From: Hirudinaria manillensis
Taxonomy: Eukaryota; Annelida; Clitellata; Hirudinida; Hirudinidae
Assembly: GCA_034509925.1 (NCBI GenBank)
Contig: CM067534.1
Location: forward strand, 5,047,501 to 5,111,500
Direction of reading: 5' to 3'
Length of the DNA stretch: 64,000 bases
Shown here: piece after piece, positions 62,092 through 64,000 of the stretch
How positions within the stretch are numbered: the first letter of the stretch is position 1
Layout: each line of letters begins with the position of its first letter
Notes under the pieces: generated by a model
Told to the model about the DNA's origin: nothing
The model's input: the letters and a program-made list of their open reading frames with translations, nothing else
Databases searched by the model: none
Position numbers and translations under genes: made by a program

Positions 62092-64000
62092 TCAAACCAC
62101 GCAAGCCGCATTCGGAACGGCGAGACGCGACTCGAAGTTCTTGACGTGCAGTCGCCCGAAGAGAAGCGAAGATTTCGAGTACGGCTTGAGGTCCTTGCAC
62201 AGTTCCCTGTACCTGCTGGTCGAAGCGTGCTGCTCGGCCATGTTCCGGGCGAGTATCTCGGCCTTCTTCTTCTCGGCGAAGGCGTTGAGAGTCGATCGAT
62301 TCCTGAACTTGAACGAGATGATGACGTCCTCGCCGGTCTTCGGCGTCACCGCGTCGAACGTTTCGCTCGTCGAGCCGACGTTTCTCTTTGATAAGCTGGA
62401 AGGCTTTTTGGACTTTGCCTCCTCACAGGCAGACGATTCCAGGGATGCGTCCTTCGTCTGCTTGGAGTACTTGGAAATCTTGAGTTTGATCCCGTGGAGC
62501 GGATCTGACAGGGTGGCCTTGATTCCTACGTCTTCTACGCTCGACCGTGCCCCGCCCTCTTCCATCAATCCCGACAACAGGTCGTCCCCCTTCGCCTCCG
62601 GAAGCTCCTTGACGGGCAGAACGGGGATCGCTCCCTCGTGCGGTGAGGAACGAGGGTTTCCGAGAGGGAAGTCGATGCAAGGCAGTTTGATGGACAGACT
62701 GTCCCCAAAAAGGTCCTGAAAGAAGGCATAGGCATCTCTGAGCGGAATCTTTGGACTCGGCGAAACGTCCGCGACGAAGCAATCCGATCTTAAGGAAGAC
62801 GTCGCTTCTCTCATCCGATGCCTCAAGAGCCTTTCGAATGCCAGCTGTTGAGTGAAATAACATCCATTGATTTTTTTGTAACATTTATATTTTGTTTTGT
62901 TCATGATAATATACCGATGATTAAATAGATGATTTGAAAGAGCATTCAAATGAAAATATATAAATAAATATCACTTAATCTGCAGGGATATCTGTATCTT
63001 ATTACTTAATAAGTTATATAATAAGGATTTTTATGAAATATTCATCTGTAAGTCAAGTAGTCATCTGAAACCAATGTTATTGTAATGATGATAATAATCA
63101 GTTTAATTAATTACTTATAATAATTTATACGATATTATTAATTAAGTAATTATAATAATTTATACGATATTATTAATTAATTAATTAATAACAATAATAA
63201 TAATAAGTTGTTGAACGTCTCACCTTTGAAACCTCTAGCATCCTGGTCACATCCATGGGATGGAAGGATGAAGAATCGTTCAGAGTTTGTCTGAGCACGT
63301 TGAACATCAGAGGGAGTGCCTTTTCAATGCTCTGTTTTTGGAAAATGAAAAACATTTCATTGGTGTTACTTGTTACTTGATGCATCATTACTTCATATCT
63401 TTGGTAACCATTGTTTGTTTTGTTTTTTTCTTTTATAAACGATAAAAACTTTTAAGAATAAATTTAAATTAATCTAAAAAAAAAAAGAGCAAAGAAACAC
63501 CATAAAATGAACGAATGAATGAATGAATGAACGAACAAATGAACCCACCTGGATGTTAAGACACATAAGTCCTACCACGGCCCCGTAATGGCAGAAGAGA
63601 GGTTGCGAAGGACTCGACAGGATCCTCAAAAGAAACTCCTCGTGCGAGTCCTGGAGATTGTTCAGCGGGGAATCCCAAAGTCTGTCAAAAGGGGGGGTCA
63701 AAAAATTATTTATTTTTATAGCACAACACTTCAAAATATTCGTTCGATTGATTTAATAATTTAAATTTTTGAATTGAATTTTAAGTCTCATGGTGGCCTG
63801 ATTGGCAGCTTCTTATTTACCAATTCATTAGAGGTTCACTACATTTCCTGATGGACTCATCAACGAGTTAACCAATCCCAGTTACTAACTGGTTAACAAT
63901 TAACCTTATGATGGAGGACATGAGATGAGAGGCAGACTCTTGGAGGTCCCACGCGTCGGTTCCGTCACCGTGGACGCCGGCCTGGCATTGGTGCACCATG
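62092..64000 (-). CDS. TAF6L-like (SAGA/PCAF-associated TAF6-family) protein, C-terminal part
   Basis: Four exons on the minus strand: >64000-63905, 63681-63549, 63331-63224 and 62844-62092, with canonical splice sites and consistent phases; the 5' part lies beyond the right edge. The visible ~360 residues begin in a helical-repeat region. FCHYGAVVGLMCLNIQSIEKALPLM matches the HYGAVVGL block of the TAF6/TAF6L HEAT domain, and SKLAFERLLRHRM corresponds to the closing helix before the tail. TAF6L is the TAF6 paralogue in SAGA-type coactivators. The last exon (251 codons) is visibly GC-rich, low in conservation, with Lys/Ser-rich segments, and ends NAACVV. The histone-fold N-terminus is not in view, so TAF6 itself remains possible. 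Confidence 0.62.
63114..63180. repeat. ~34-bp tandem duplication in a TAF6L-like intron
   Basis: The block TTATAATAATTTATACGATA-TTATTAATTAA occurs twice in direct succession in the intron between the last two coding exons. Confidence 0.8.

Overview
This is animal nuclear DNA. Every recognisable gene is split by GT-AG introns, the background is AT-rich, and long trinucleotide, tetranucleotide and pentanucleotide microsatellites are present. I rebuilt the gene models by joining open frames at splice sites; each closes in frame over its whole length. The gene set (CNOT3, NDUFAF3, NDUFS7, PEX10, an INPP4 phosphatase, cathepsin L-like proteases, peroxidasin, a C2H2 zinc-finger protein, a TAF6L-like protein) fits an invertebrate animal. 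A lophotrochozoan, perhaps annelid-like, is my guess; this is low confidence and no sequence was searched.

Layout. 1-8 kb is a compact housekeeping cluster: the 5' end of CNOT3 (-), NDUFAF3 (-), NDUFS7 (+) and PEX10 (-). NDUFAF3 and NDUFS7 are head to head, 398 bp apart; both serve mitochondrial complex I. 8.2-21.2 kb is a 22-exon inositol polyphosphate 4-phosphatase gene (+) with an N-terminal PH domain, starting 501 bp from the divergent PEX10 start. 22.8-29.4 kb holds two tandem, very similar cathepsin L-like genes (-) with duplicated promoters and 3' flanks, separated by a decayed non-LTR retrotransposon. 31.3-42.7 kb is a complete peroxidasin gene (-; LRR, four Ig domains, haem peroxidase, convertase site, coiled coil) that appears to lack the usual C-terminal VWC domain. 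45.1-49.4 kb is a 13-finger C2H2 zinc-finger gene (-). 49.4-62 kb has no gene I can support, apart from the likely promoter of the zinc-finger gene and large simple repeats. 62.1-64 kb is the C-terminal part of a TAF6L-like gene (-) that runs off the right edge.

Most of the window is ordinary conserved gene content. The parts most worth a second look are the cathepsin pair (substituted substrate-pocket residues and a shared upstream inverted CCAAT element), the PH-C2-INPP4 architecture with long low-complexity insertions, the peroxidasin that ends at its coiled coil, two probable GC-AG introns, and a 72-bp LRR exon wedged between two long microsatellites. I found no CRISPR-like array, operon or clearly novel system.
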